Source: an uncultured Lysobacteraceae bacterium (GTDB lineage: Bacteria > Pseudomonadota > Gammaproteobacteria > Xanthomonadales > Rhodanobacteraceae). From it: a DNA stretch of 7,769 nt. Both the position numbers and the translations under genes were made by a program. Location of the stretch: NCBI GenBank assembly GCA_946482585.1, contig CAMLSI010000244.1:1-7769 (forward strand). Direction: 5' to 3'. Shown here piece by piece: positions 1 to 5,864 of the stretch. The notes under the pieces were generated by a model, which was not told the origin of the DNA, searched no databases, and worked only from the letters and a program-made list of their open reading frames with translations. Each line of letters starts with the position of its first letter. Position 1 is the first letter of the stretch.

Positions 1-105
1 CAGGAATAGCCGGTCGAGGGTTGCCTGCAGTTCGACCCAGGCCTGGCCGGCCTGTCCGTTCCATAGCCGTTGCTGGTCCCCGTCGCCGGGACGCGTCGCG
101 TTCAT
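1..105 (-). CDS. Class I SAM-dependent methyltransferase, N-terminal fragment (runs off the left edge)
   Basis: Only the first 35 codons lie in the window; the gene continues past position 1. Translation from the ATG at 105 gives a start with the segment LWNGQAGQAWVELQ followed by LDRLFL. This pattern (WNG-x-AG-x-AWVE...LDR-hydrophobic-F) is the usual opening of a UbiE-like class I methyltransferase family that precedes the Rossmann SAM-binding motif. The glycine-rich SAM motif itself would lie outside the window, so neither the reaction nor the substrate can be stated. The start is supported by AGGAG on the minus strand at 118-114, eight bases before the ATG. The gene is divergent from the MerR regulator at 186 and shares its promoter region, so it is the likely regulated target of that protein. 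Family assignment is by pattern recognition of a short N-terminus and could be wrong in detail. Confidence 0.68.
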   Translation of the reverse strand, partial: MNATRPGDGDQQRLWNGQAGQAWVELQATLDRLFL

Positions 106-150
106 GTGCGTTTCTCCTGGGTCGTCTTGCCGCGAAGGTGCGGAGACGGC

Positions 151-181
151 ACTCTGCCACTTCAAGTCGACTGGAGGTCAA
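151..181 (-). promoter_or_regulatory. Putative MerR-type promoter with operator dyad, directed at the methyltransferase
   Basis: Read on the minus strand, TTGACC at 181-176 serves as a -35 element. It is followed by a 19-bp spacer (175-157) and a weak -10-like CAGAGT at 156-151. A dyad centred at 168/169 (159-178, halves ACTTCAAGT and ACTGGAGGT, 7 of 9 pairs matching) overlaps the -35 and fills most of the spacer. This is the known MerR-family design: an over-long 19-20 bp spacer, and an operator resembling the TTGACCTCAAG / CTTGAGG sequences of many MerR sites, where the bound activator untwists DNA to realign -35 and -10. The dyad also covers the GGAGG (173-177) before the MerR start, so binding could also limit MerR expression. 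Seen: repeats and spacing. Inferred: function. Confidence 0.55.
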
Positions 182-185
182 GGGC

Positions 186-617
186 ATGGCGGAACTCGAG
201 ATCGCCGAGGTTGCACGGCAGTGCGGATTGCCGGCCTCGACCCTGCGCCACTATGAGGACAAGGGACTGATCGCCTCGATCGGCCGGCGTGGACTGCGCC
301 GTGTGTTCGACGCGGCCGTGCTCGAGCGGCTGGCGCTGATCGCGCTGGGCCGCGCCGCGGGCTTCTCGCTCGACGAGATGGCGGCGATGTTCACGCCGGA
401 CGGCAAGGCGCGCATCGACCGGCAACTGCTGCTGCGCAAGGCCGATGCGCTCGACGACACGATTCGCCAGCTGCGCGTGATGCGCGACGGATTGCGTCAT
501 GCGGCGGCCTGCCGCGCGCCCAGCCATCTCGAATGCCCGACGTTCCGCCGCATCCTCAAGGCTGCGGCGAGCGGCGACTTCGGTCCGCGTCGCCGGCGCG
601 CGCCGGCGGCGCGTTGA
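186..617 (+). CDS. MerR-family transcriptional regulator with CueR-like C-x7-C loop
   Basis: The 143-aa product has a typical MerR N-terminal winged helix-turn-helix (about residues 4-70). It includes IAEVARQCGLPASTLRHYE and the hallmark RHYEDKGLI at 21-29, then the second helical pair around GFSLDEMAAMF (59-69). A dimerisation coiled coil follows (about 78-107). After the coil comes CRAPSHLEC, with Cys109 and Cys117 separated by seven residues and His113 between them, then PTFRRIL. The C-x7-C spacing and position match the metal-binding loop of CueR, so a metal or thiol signal is possible but unproven. The tail is basic (PRRRRAPAAR). The ATG at 186 is chosen because GGAGG at 173-177 lies eight bases upstream and the HTH begins at once; the longer reading frame from 21 would run through the divergent promoter. 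Likely target: the divergent methyltransferase. Confidence 0.88.
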   Translation: MAELEIAEVARQCGLPASTLRHYEDKGLIASIGRRGLRRVFDAAVLERLALIALGRAAGFSLDEMAAMFTPDGKARIDRQLLLRKADALDDTIRQLRVMRDGLRHAAACRAPSHLECPTFRRILKAAASGDFGPRRRRAPAAR

Positions 618-705
618 GAGCAAGACGGTGGTGGTGAGAGGAGCGGCGTGCAGCGTACAGTAAGCAATATCTGCACAAGTGTCTGCAATGCCGTTCTTTC
701 CCCCT

Positions 706-727
706 GCTGTCTGTGCGCACAGACAGC
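706..727. repeat. Perfect 22-bp palindrome in the leader of the MBL pair
   Basis: The half-site GCTGTCTGTGC (706-716) is followed directly by its exact reverse complement (717-727), with no loop. The 150-nt leader between the MerR stop and the ATG at 768 is visibly richer in A and T than the flanking genes, as expected of a promoter region. An imperfect related dyad, TGCACAAG/TGTCTGCA, lies at 672-687 and shares the TGTCTG core, about 37 bp centre to centre from the palindrome. No T-run follows on either strand, so a terminator is unlikely. The best reading is a binding site for a dimeric regulator controlling the two genes downstream. No clear -35/-10 pair could be placed. Confidence 0.55.
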
Positions 728-767
728 GTCCTGCGGGGTTGCTGATTCCGACGACTGCGAGGTGCCG

Positions 768-1481
768 ATGTCCATCGCGTCGAACCGCAAGGTGCAACAT
801 GAGAATGCCGGGCGCTATTTCGCCTTCGTCGAATCGATCGACGAGTTCGGCGACGGCGACGCGGGCGTGCCGTCGACGCGCTATCCGCGCGGCTGGAACA
901 CGCTGCTGGAACGTCGCCGACGCGTCGGTCTGGCTCCGCCTGATCGCGTGATCTGGCTCGACTGCGTACGGGCGGACGATTTCCTTGCGATGCCGTGGCT
1001 CGACGAACCCTGCGAGCGCGGCAACATCGCGCACTCGGAGCGTCGCCGCGAACGGCTGCAGTCGATGCCGCCCGAGATGCTCGTCGTCGTGCTCGTATTC
1101 CTGGACAACGCGCGGCGCGGTGAATTTTCCGATGCCGTGTGGCATCGGATCCGCCTCGACGACAGCGACGGCACGCCGGTCATCGTTGCCGCCGATTTCG
1201 ACGCGGCTATCGATGCGGACGCTGCAGCGCTGCGCGGGATGCACTACGAAGGGCCCTGCGACGAGGAGGAACTGCGCCTGCTGCTGCGTGCATTCAGCCT
1301 CGACTTCCTGCCCGACGCCGGCTTCGACGAACGCGGTCGCACGCCACCGCTGCCGCTGCCGCTGCAACCCAGGCCCGCTCGTGCGGAGGCCGTGCGCGCA
1401 GTCAGCGCCGAGCCTGAATTGCCGCGCAAGCGCCGTAACCCGGACGAAGGTGAGGCCTCGGACTTCGAGGTGATTTACTAA
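768..1481 (+). CDS. Protein of unknown function paired with the ComEC-like MBL protein
   Basis: I do not recognise this 237-aa protein. It has no signal peptide or membrane segment and looks cytosolic. Residues 1-190 look folded, with hydrophobic strands such as RVIWLDCV (60-67) and EMLVVVLVFL (103-112), a basic helix SERRRERLQ (90-98), and EEELRLLLRAFSLDFLP (166-182). The C-terminus changes character: a Pro/Leu-rich stretch TPPLPLPLQPRP (192-203), then charged residues around PRKRRNPDEGEASDFE ending in VIY, probably disordered. The start at ATG 768 is chosen because GAGG at 759-762 lies five bases upstream; a GTG at 648 in the same frame would add 40 Cys-rich residues read through the palindromic leader. 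The stop overlaps the next gene's ATG by one base (TAATG), so the two products are probably made together, perhaps as partners. No catalytic motif was found. Confidence 0.8.
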   Translation: MSIASNRKVQHENAGRYFAFVESIDEFGDGDAGVPSTRYPRGWNTLLERRRRVGLAPPDRVIWLDCVRADDFLAMPWLDEPCERGNIAHSERRRERLQSMPPEMLVVVLVFLDNARRGEFSDAVWHRIRLDDSDGTPVIVAADFDAAIDADAAALRGMHYEGPCDEEELRLLLRAFSLDFLPDAGFDERGRTPPLPLPLQPRPARAEAVRAVSAEPELPRKRRNPDEGEASDFEVIY

Positions 1482-2377
1482 TGAGCACCGAACGCAAAGA
1501 TGTGGGCGAGGTCGTCGTTGCCACGATGGATCCCGGCGATTTCCTGTTGTTCGATCCGGACCGAGTGACCGCGCTCAAGGGGATCCGCGTGTTCGATGTG
1601 GGGCAGGGGGACTGCATCGGGTTGCGCGATCAGGACGAGCGAATCTTCTGCTATATCGACTACGGCGGTCTCTGCGATCACCCGGACAAGGGTGATCCGG
1701 CGAATACCGCGGCGCGTCTGCCGGTCGGTGCTGCCGACGAGGCGGCCACCATCGTGCTGACGCATTGGGACAAGGACCATTTCTGGTCGGCCAGCAAGAA
1801 CGCAGCGGCGCGCGAGGTGCCGTGGCTGGTGCCGCGCCAGCATGTGTCGCCGCGCACCGCCCGGTTTGCGAGTCGCCTGCCGCATGCCGTGTGCTGGCCG
1901 GAATCACTGCAGAGCCGCCCCGAAACTTTCTATATCGGCCGCAATTTCGAGCTGCAGATCCGCAAGTGCGCGCCATTCGACGCACAGCAACCGCAGCATG
2001 ACCGCAATCTCTCCGGGCTCGCCGTCACGCTCGTCAAGCGCGAGCGCGACGGGCCCGATCAGGTCATGATCCTGCCGGGCGACTGCCCGTTCGATCGCAT
2101 TCCTCGCCTGCCGCAGGGACGCATCGTCGCCGTCGTGGCGTATCACCACGGTTCCGCCACGTACTGGACGCCCGCGACCGCGCAGGTGCTCGTCGACGGC
2201 GGTCGGCATCTGCGCTGGATCTATTCCTTCGGCATCAACAGTCACGGTCATCCGAAGGAAGCCAACTACGCCGGCATCTGCGCGCACTGCAACGGCGAAG
2301 CGCGGACGACGCAGCTGGCGCGGCAGCAGGGCGAAGCGGCGCAGGATGCGAGCTGGCGCAATCAGTCGGGCTGGTAG
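1481..2377 (+). CDS. Stand-alone ComEC/Rec2-like metallo-beta-lactamase-fold protein
   Basis: The 298-aa product carries the soluble MBL-fold domain seen at the C-terminus of ComEC/Rec2 but no membrane segments. In order: VFDVGQGDCIGL (37-48), the family's DVGQGD strand; YIDYGG (58-63); the metal motif THWDKDH (94-100), matching HxDxDH; NLSGLAV (176-182), where ComEC has its conserved polar-Ser strand; ILPGD (197-201), whose Asp would bridge metals; YHHGS (221-225); and SFGINSHGHP (249-258), the last MBL strand. All expected metal ligands are present, so an active hydrolase (phosphodiester or nuclease-like) is plausible, but the substrate is unknown. A CAHC pair (267-270) sits near the C-terminus. 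The ATG shares its A with the stop of the upstream gene; GAGG at 1467-1470 is ten bases before it. Free-standing ComEC-like MBL proteins often occur beside small partners in accessory or conflict-type loci; that link is inference here. Confidence 0.85.
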   Translation: MSTERKDVGEVVVATMDPGDFLLFDPDRVTALKGIRVFDVGQGDCIGLRDQDERIFCYIDYGGLCDHPDKGDPANTAARLPVGAADEAATIVLTHWDKDHFWSASKNAAAREVPWLVPRQHVSPRTARFASRLPHAVCWPESLQSRPETFYIGRNFELQIRKCAPFDAQQPQHDRNLSGLAVTLVKRERDGPDQVMILPGDCPFDRIPRLPQGRIVAVVAYHHGSATYWTPATAQVLVDGGRHLRWIYSFGINSHGHPKEANYAGICAHCNGEARTTQLARQQGEAAQDASWRNQSGW

Positions 2378-2383
2378 GCCTGT

Positions 2384-2413
2384 CCCGTTGGCCGCCGCCA
2401 CGACACGGTTGGC
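2384..2413 (+). promoter_or_regulatory. Candidate LytTR direct-repeat boxes upstream of the two-component operon
   Basis: CCCGTTGGC (2384-2392) and ACGGTTGGC (2405-2413) share GTTGGC, placed exactly 21 bp apart. LytTR-domain regulators such as AgrA and AlgR bind 9-bp GTT-centred sites, often as direct repeats with about 12 bp between them, a 21-22 bp period. The pair lies in the 81-nt gap before a histidine kinase/LytTR operon, so autoregulation is an attractive inference. The match is short and could be chance in GC-rich DNA. No -35/-10 pair was recognised in the gap. Confidence 0.3.
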
Positions 2414-2458
2414 TGCAGATCTTGCGCGGGATGCCGGAGCTTGCGGCACACTCCGCGC

Positions 2459-3517
2459 GTGAAAACCCGTCATTTCCTACCCGTCGCCGCGACCTTCTGG
2501 TTCGTGTTCGGCGTCGTGACCGGCATCCAGGTCTGGATCAGCATGCTCGACCACGGCCATTCCGTGCCGTGGCTGCTGAGCTATTTCTTCGCCGTCTGGT
2601 TCGCCTGGCTCGTGCCGACCTACTGGATTCTCCGGCTGGCACAGCGCTTTCCGGTCGTGCCGCTGCGCGGGCCGGCGATCGCGATCCACGCGCTCGCCGC
2701 GACCGGCATCGCGATCGCGCACGCCCTGTACGAGGTCGCGCTCATGCTGTGGATGCGGCCGTACGACCGCATGACGGCCGACCTGTCCGACGTCGATTGG
2801 GCGACCGTGCTGTTTTCACGTGTGCCGCTGGAACTGATCCTGTATTGCCTCGTGCTCGGCTGCGTGCTCGCGTTCGAGTACTACCAGCGCTACCTCGAAC
2901 GCACGCTGCGCGCGGCGCAGCTGGAACGCTCGCTCGCCGACGCGCGACTGCACGCGCTGGAATTGCAGCTGCGGCCGCATTTCCTGTTCAACACGCTCAA
3001 TGCGGTGGCCGGACTCGTGCGCAGCCGGCGCAACGAACAGGCCGTGACCATGATAGTGGGACTCGCCGACCTGCTGCGCTATTCGCTCGATCATGCGGAA
3101 CGGCAGCGGGTCACGCTGGCGGAGGAAAGCGACATGCTCGCGCGCTATCTCGAGATCGAGCTCGCACGCTTTCCCGATCGCCTGTCCTACCGCATCGCGA
3201 TCGATGCGGAGGCCGCGCGCGGTCTCGTGCCGAACCTGATCCTGCAGCCGCTGGTGGAAAACGCGGTGCGTCACGGCATCGCGAAGATGGCTGCGCCCGG
3301 CACCATCAGGGTGGAGGCCAATCGCGTCGACGAACGCCTGCACCTGCGCATCCGCAACAGCGGCACGCTGGCCGCCGTGCCGGTCGAAGGCATCGGCATC
3401 CGCAACACGCGCGAGCGCCTGCGCAATCTCTACGGCGACGCAGCGCATTTCAGCCTGAGCGCCGGCGACGACAGCGTGCTCGCGGTTCTCGATCTGCCGT
3501 GGCAGGCCGCGCCGTGA
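2459..3517 (+). CDS. LytS/AlgZ-type membrane sensor histidine kinase
   Basis: This 352-aa inner-membrane kinase autophosphorylates on His and passes phosphate to the LytTR regulator encoded next. The N-terminal half has four hydrophobic segments (about 7-29, 38-59, 71-98 and 117-141) with almost no extracytoplasmic domain, so the signal is probably sensed in or near the membrane. A short coiled coil (142-168) leads to the His_kinase (PF06580-type) core: LQLRPHFLFNTLNA, with phospho-acceptor His174; the N box LILQPLVENAVRHG (260-273); and the G box GIGIRNTRERL (311-321). Length and order are normal for the family. The start is uncertain. GTG at 2459 gives MKTRHFLP and is preferred; TTG at 2441 would add six residues. 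GGAG at 2436-2439 is too far from the first and too close to the second. The stop overlaps the regulator's GTG by four bases. The signal cannot be told from sequence. Confidence 0.93.
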   Translation: MKTRHFLPVAATFWFVFGVVTGIQVWISMLDHGHSVPWLLSYFFAVWFAWLVPTYWILRLAQRFPVVPLRGPAIAIHALAATGIAIAHALYEVALMLWMRPYDRMTADLSDVDWATVLFSRVPLELILYCLVLGCVLAFEYYQRYLERTLRAAQLERSLADARLHALELQLRPHFLFNTLNAVAGLVRSRRNEQAVTMIVGLADLLRYSLDHAERQRVTLAEESDMLARYLEIELARFPDRLSYRIAIDAEAARGLVPNLILQPLVENAVRHGIAKMAAPGTIRVEANRVDERLHLRIRNSGTLAAVPVEGIGIRNTRERLRNLYGDAAHFSLSAGDDSVLAVLDLPWQAAP

Positions 3518-4296
3518 CTACGGCGGCCGAGGCGGTGCTCAAGGTGCTCGTCGTCGACGACGAGCCGCTCGCGCGCGCCAACGTGCAGGCGCTGCTCGAT
3601 CGTGATGCGGAAGTCGAAGTGGTCGGGCAGGGCAGCGGCGTCGATGCGGTCGCGCTGATCGCGCGGTTGCGCCCGGACATCCTGTTCCTCGATATCCAGA
3701 TGCCCGAGGTCGACGGCTTCGCGCTGCTGGAGCTGATCGGCGCCGACGCCGTGCCGGCCATCGTCTTCGTCACGGCGTTCGATCAGTATGCGTTGCGCGC
3801 CTTCGACGTCCATGCGCTCGACTATCTGCTCAAGCCGTTCACCGACGCGCGTTTCGCGGGCGCGCTCGCGCGCGCGAAAACACAGGCACGCAGCCGGCGT
3901 CGCGGCGAACTCGACGCGCGCATCACCGAACTGCTGCGCGCACAGCAGTCGCCGCGCACGCGCTTTCTCGTACCGGCGCGCGACAAGACCATCGTCGTCG
4001 ATGCGAGCCAGATCGACTGGATCGAAGCCGCGGACTACTACATCTGCCTGCACTGCGGCGGAACCTGTCACCTGCTGCGCGACACCATGGACGAGATCGA
4101 ACGCCAGCTCGATCCGCAGCAGTTCTTTCGCGTGCATCGCTCGGCCATCGTCAATCTTGCGCGCGTGCGCGAGATCCATCCGCTGTTCCGCGGCGATTGC
4201 GAACTCACCCTCGCCGACGGCGTCACCGTGCGCCTGAGCCGCAACCGGCGTCGCGAGTTCGAGGCGCGCTTCGCGCAGATCGGCGTGCGCCGCTGA
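3514..4296 (+). CDS. LytR/AlgR-type response regulator (receiver + LytTR DNA-binding domain)
   Basis: The 260-aa product has a receiver domain (about 9-122). It contains VLVVDDEPLAR with acidic Asp15/Asp16, the phospho-acceptor Asp60 in LFLDIQMPEVDG, switch Thr87 in FVTAFDQYALRAF, and Lys107 in YLLKPF. A linker (123-147) joins it to a LytTR domain (about 148-255), recognised by FLVPARDKTIVVD, IDWIEAADYYICLH, FFRVHRSAIVNLARV and the C-terminal VRLSRNRRREF. LytTR domains bind direct-repeat sites through beta-strand and loop contacts and typically activate transcription. GTG at 3514 overlaps the kinase stop (GTGA), so the two are translationally coupled and are cognate partners. The reading frame stays open far upstream (to 2422), but that part is the shadow of the kinase gene. 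Targets are unknown; candidates are its own operon and the sulfur operon starting 117 bases downstream. Confidence 0.94.
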   Translation: MTTAAEAVLKVLVVDDEPLARANVQALLDRDAEVEVVGQGSGVDAVALIARLRPDILFLDIQMPEVDGFALLELIGADAVPAIVFVTAFDQYALRAFDVHALDYLLKPFTDARFAGALARAKTQARSRRRGELDARITELLRAQQSPRTRFLVPARDKTIVVDASQIDWIEAADYYICLHCGGTCHLLRDTMDEIERQLDPQQFFRVHRSAIVNLARVREIHPLFRGDCELTLADGVTVRLSRNRRREFEARFAQIGVRR

Positions 4297-4299
4297 GGC

Positions 4300-4318
4300 G
4301 AATCGCGGCGCCGCATTC
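4300..4318. repeat. Short inverted repeat after the response-regulator gene
   Basis: GAAT-C-GCGGC (4300-4309) is followed by GCCGC-ATTC (4310-4318), a near-perfect inverted repeat with one unpaired C. As RNA it could form a stem of about seven pairs with a four-base loop, starting four bases after the stop codon. No T-run follows, so it is at best a weak or factor-assisted terminator. It may be a chance GC-rich palindrome. Confidence 0.3.
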
Positions 4319-4413
4319 TCCCATTCGCTGCACCGCGGTTCCCGTCCGCTGCCAATCGCTGTCGCGGCCCGTGCGCGCGGCGCAGTCTGGCGACCTCACC
4401 CTGGGAGTTCGCC

Positions 4414-5346
4414 ATGACACCGAATCGCTGGTTTCACCTCTGCCTGTCCGTCCTTCTTTCCGCTGGTGCCGCGCAGGCGGCCGGCGCGCCCGATCCGCGC
4501 GATGCCCTGCTCGTCGACGCGGGGTGGCTGAGCACGCACCTGCGCGATCCCGATCTCGTGCTGCTGCACGTCGGCGACGACGACGAGTACCGCAAGGCGC
4601 ACATTCCCGGCGCGCGCTTCGTCACGATGGACGATCTGTCGCTGTCGGAACACACGCGCGACGGTCTCATGCTGGAAATGCCGCCGGACGACGACCTGCG
4701 TGCACGTCTGGAGAAACTCGGCATCTCCGACGATTCGCGCATCGTCGTCTACTACGGCAAGGACTGGGTCAGTCCGAGCACGCGCATCGTGTTCACCCTG
4801 CAGTATGCTGGCCTCGGCGAGCGCACGAGCCTGCTCGACGGCGGCATGAGCGCATGGACGAAGCAGGGCGGTGCGGTGAGCAGGGAGGTTCCGCCGGCAA
4901 AGCCCGGCAAGCTCGCCGCGTTGAAGACGCAGGCGCTCGTCGTCGACGCGAACTATGTGCGCACGCACCTCGACACGCCGGGCACGGCCGTGATCGACGG
5001 ACGCGCGGCGGCCTACTACGACGGCGTTTCGGTCGGCGGCGCGCACGGGCAGGTTCACTTCAAAGGTCACATCAAGGGCGCGGGCAGCGTGCCGTTCACG
5101 GCCGTGACCGACGATGAACTGCGCATACGCCCGACCGCGGAATTGAAGGCGCTGTTCGACTCGGCCGGCGTCAAGCCCGGCGATACCGTCGTCGGCTATT
5201 GCCACGTCGGCCAGCAGGCGACGGCCATGCTGTTCGCGGCGCGGCTGCTGGGTCATCCGGTGCGGCTCTATGACGGTTCGTTCCAGGACTGGTCGCGCGG
5301 CAAGGACAATCCGTTCGAGGCTTCCGCGGCGCGGGGCCGGCCGTGA
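4414..5346 (+). CDS. Periplasmic two-domain rhodanese-family sulfurtransferase
   Basis: The 310-aa product starts with a clear Sec signal peptide (basic MTPNRW, hydrophobic LCLSVLLSAG, likely cleavage after AAQA-A near residue 22), so it acts in the periplasm. Two rhodanese domains follow. The first (about 30-155) has LLHVGDDDEYRKAHIPGA and LLDGGMSAW, but Gly115 stands where the catalytic Cys should be, as usual for the structural N-domain. The second (about 175-300) has the active-site loop YCHVGQQAT with Cys263, which would carry the persulfide. The family moves sulfane sulfur from thiosulfate or a similar donor to a thiol or cyanide; the loop CHVGQQ differs from the CGSGVT type of mercaptopyruvate sulfurtransferases. 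GGGAG at 4403-4407 lies six bases before the ATG. This is the first gene of a five-gene overlapping operon, and its stop overlaps the permease start, which suggests it prepares sulfur for uptake. Confidence 0.93.
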   Translation: MTPNRWFHLCLSVLLSAGAAQAAGAPDPRDALLVDAGWLSTHLRDPDLVLLHVGDDDEYRKAHIPGARFVTMDDLSLSEHTRDGLMLEMPPDDDLRARLEKLGISDDSRIVVYYGKDWVSPSTRIVFTLQYAGLGERTSLLDGGMSAWTKQGGAVSREVPPAKPGKLAALKTQALVVDANYVRTHLDTPGTAVIDGRAAAYYDGVSVGGAHGQVHFKGHIKGAGSVPFTAVTDDELRIRPTAELKALFDSAGVKPGDTVVGYCHVGQQATAMLFAARLLGHPVRLYDGSFQDWSRGKDNPFEASAARGRP

Positions 5347-5864
5347 GCATGCCGCGGCAGCCCGGCGCCTATGCCGATCCGTACCTGGCCGGCGCCGCGC
5401 TCGGTGTCGTGCTGCTCGCGGCCTTCGTGCTCGTCGGCCGCGGACTCGGCGCCTCGGGCGCGTTCGCGAGCACGGCGGCCGGCGCCGTCGCGCTGATCGC
5501 GCCGGCGCAGGCCGAAGCGAGTCCGCTGTTCGCGCACTACCTCGGCGCGCAGGGGCCGTGGCTGGAATGGCTCACGGTCGAACTGCTCGGCGCCATGCTC
5601 GGCGCCTGGCTGTCGGCCGCGCTCGCGGGCCGTCTGCGGGTGACGGTCGAGCGCTCCGCGGCGATCACGCGCACGCAACGCCTCGCGCTGGCGTTCGGCG
5701 GCGGCGTGCTCATGGCCGCCGGCGCCGTGTTCGCGCGCGGCTGCACCAGCGGCCAGGCGCTGACCGGCGGCGCGCTGCTCGGCGTCGGCGGCTGGCTGTT
5801 CCTCGCGGTCGCGTTCGCGAGCGCTTACGCGGTCGCGCCGCTGTTGCGCAAGGTGTGGTCATGA
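5343..5864 (+). CDS. YeeE/YedE-family sulfur permease, first half-size subunit
   Basis: The 173-aa integral membrane protein is one half of a YeeE/YedE (PF04143) transporter, the family that imports thiosulfate or related sulfur compounds. Hydrophobic segments lie at about 15-35, 40-55, 77-97, 114-131 and 140-168. The family signature FARGCTSGQALTGGALL (130-146) contains Cys134, expected to contact the sulfur substrate along the pore. The early motif is GLGASGAF (34-41), without the N-terminal Cys of full-length YeeE. GTG at 5343 overlaps the sulfurtransferase stop (GTGA); ATG at 5349, two codons on, is an alternative start. The end overlaps the second half-subunit by four bases (ATGA). Such half-size pairs, as in the PmpA/PmpB-type permeases, are a known form of the family, so this is not a broken full-length gene. 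The substrate is inferred from family and neighbours. Confidence 0.9.
   Translation: MSMPRQPGAYADPYLAGAALGVVLLAAFVLVGRGLGASGAFASTAAGAVALIAPAQAEASPLFAHYLGAQGPWLEWLTVELLGAMLGAWLSAALAGRLRVTVERSAAITRTQRLALAFGGGVLMAAGAVFARGCTSGQALTGGALLGVGGWLFLAVAFASAYAVAPLLRKVWS

Noticed and set aside
706..727. Palindrome as an intrinsic terminator of the MerR gene
   Set aside because: There is no loop and no T-run on either strand, and it lies about 90 bases after the MerR stop.
648..767. GTG 648 as the start of the MBL partner
   Set aside because: It would add 40 Cys-rich residues encoded across the AT-richer leader and the perfect palindrome. ATG 768 has GAGG close upstream.
162..1367. 401-codon open frame on the minus strand
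   Set aside because: It runs antisense through the MerR gene and the unknown MBL partner and shows no recognisable domain. Long antisense frames are common in GC-rich DNA.
2422..3513. Long upstream extension of the response-regulator frame
   Set aside because: This stretch is the out-of-frame shadow of the histidine kinase. The receiver domain begins properly after GTG 3514, which overlaps the kinase stop.
3430..4179. 249-codon minus-strand frame opposite the response regulator
   Set aside because: It is antisense to a clear receiver-LytTR gene and shows no recognisable features of its own.
4197..5117. 306-codon plus-strand frame overlapping the sulfurtransferase
   Set aside because: The translation is Arg/Ala-rich low-complexity with no domain. 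The real gene in the other frame has a signal peptide and two rhodanese domains.
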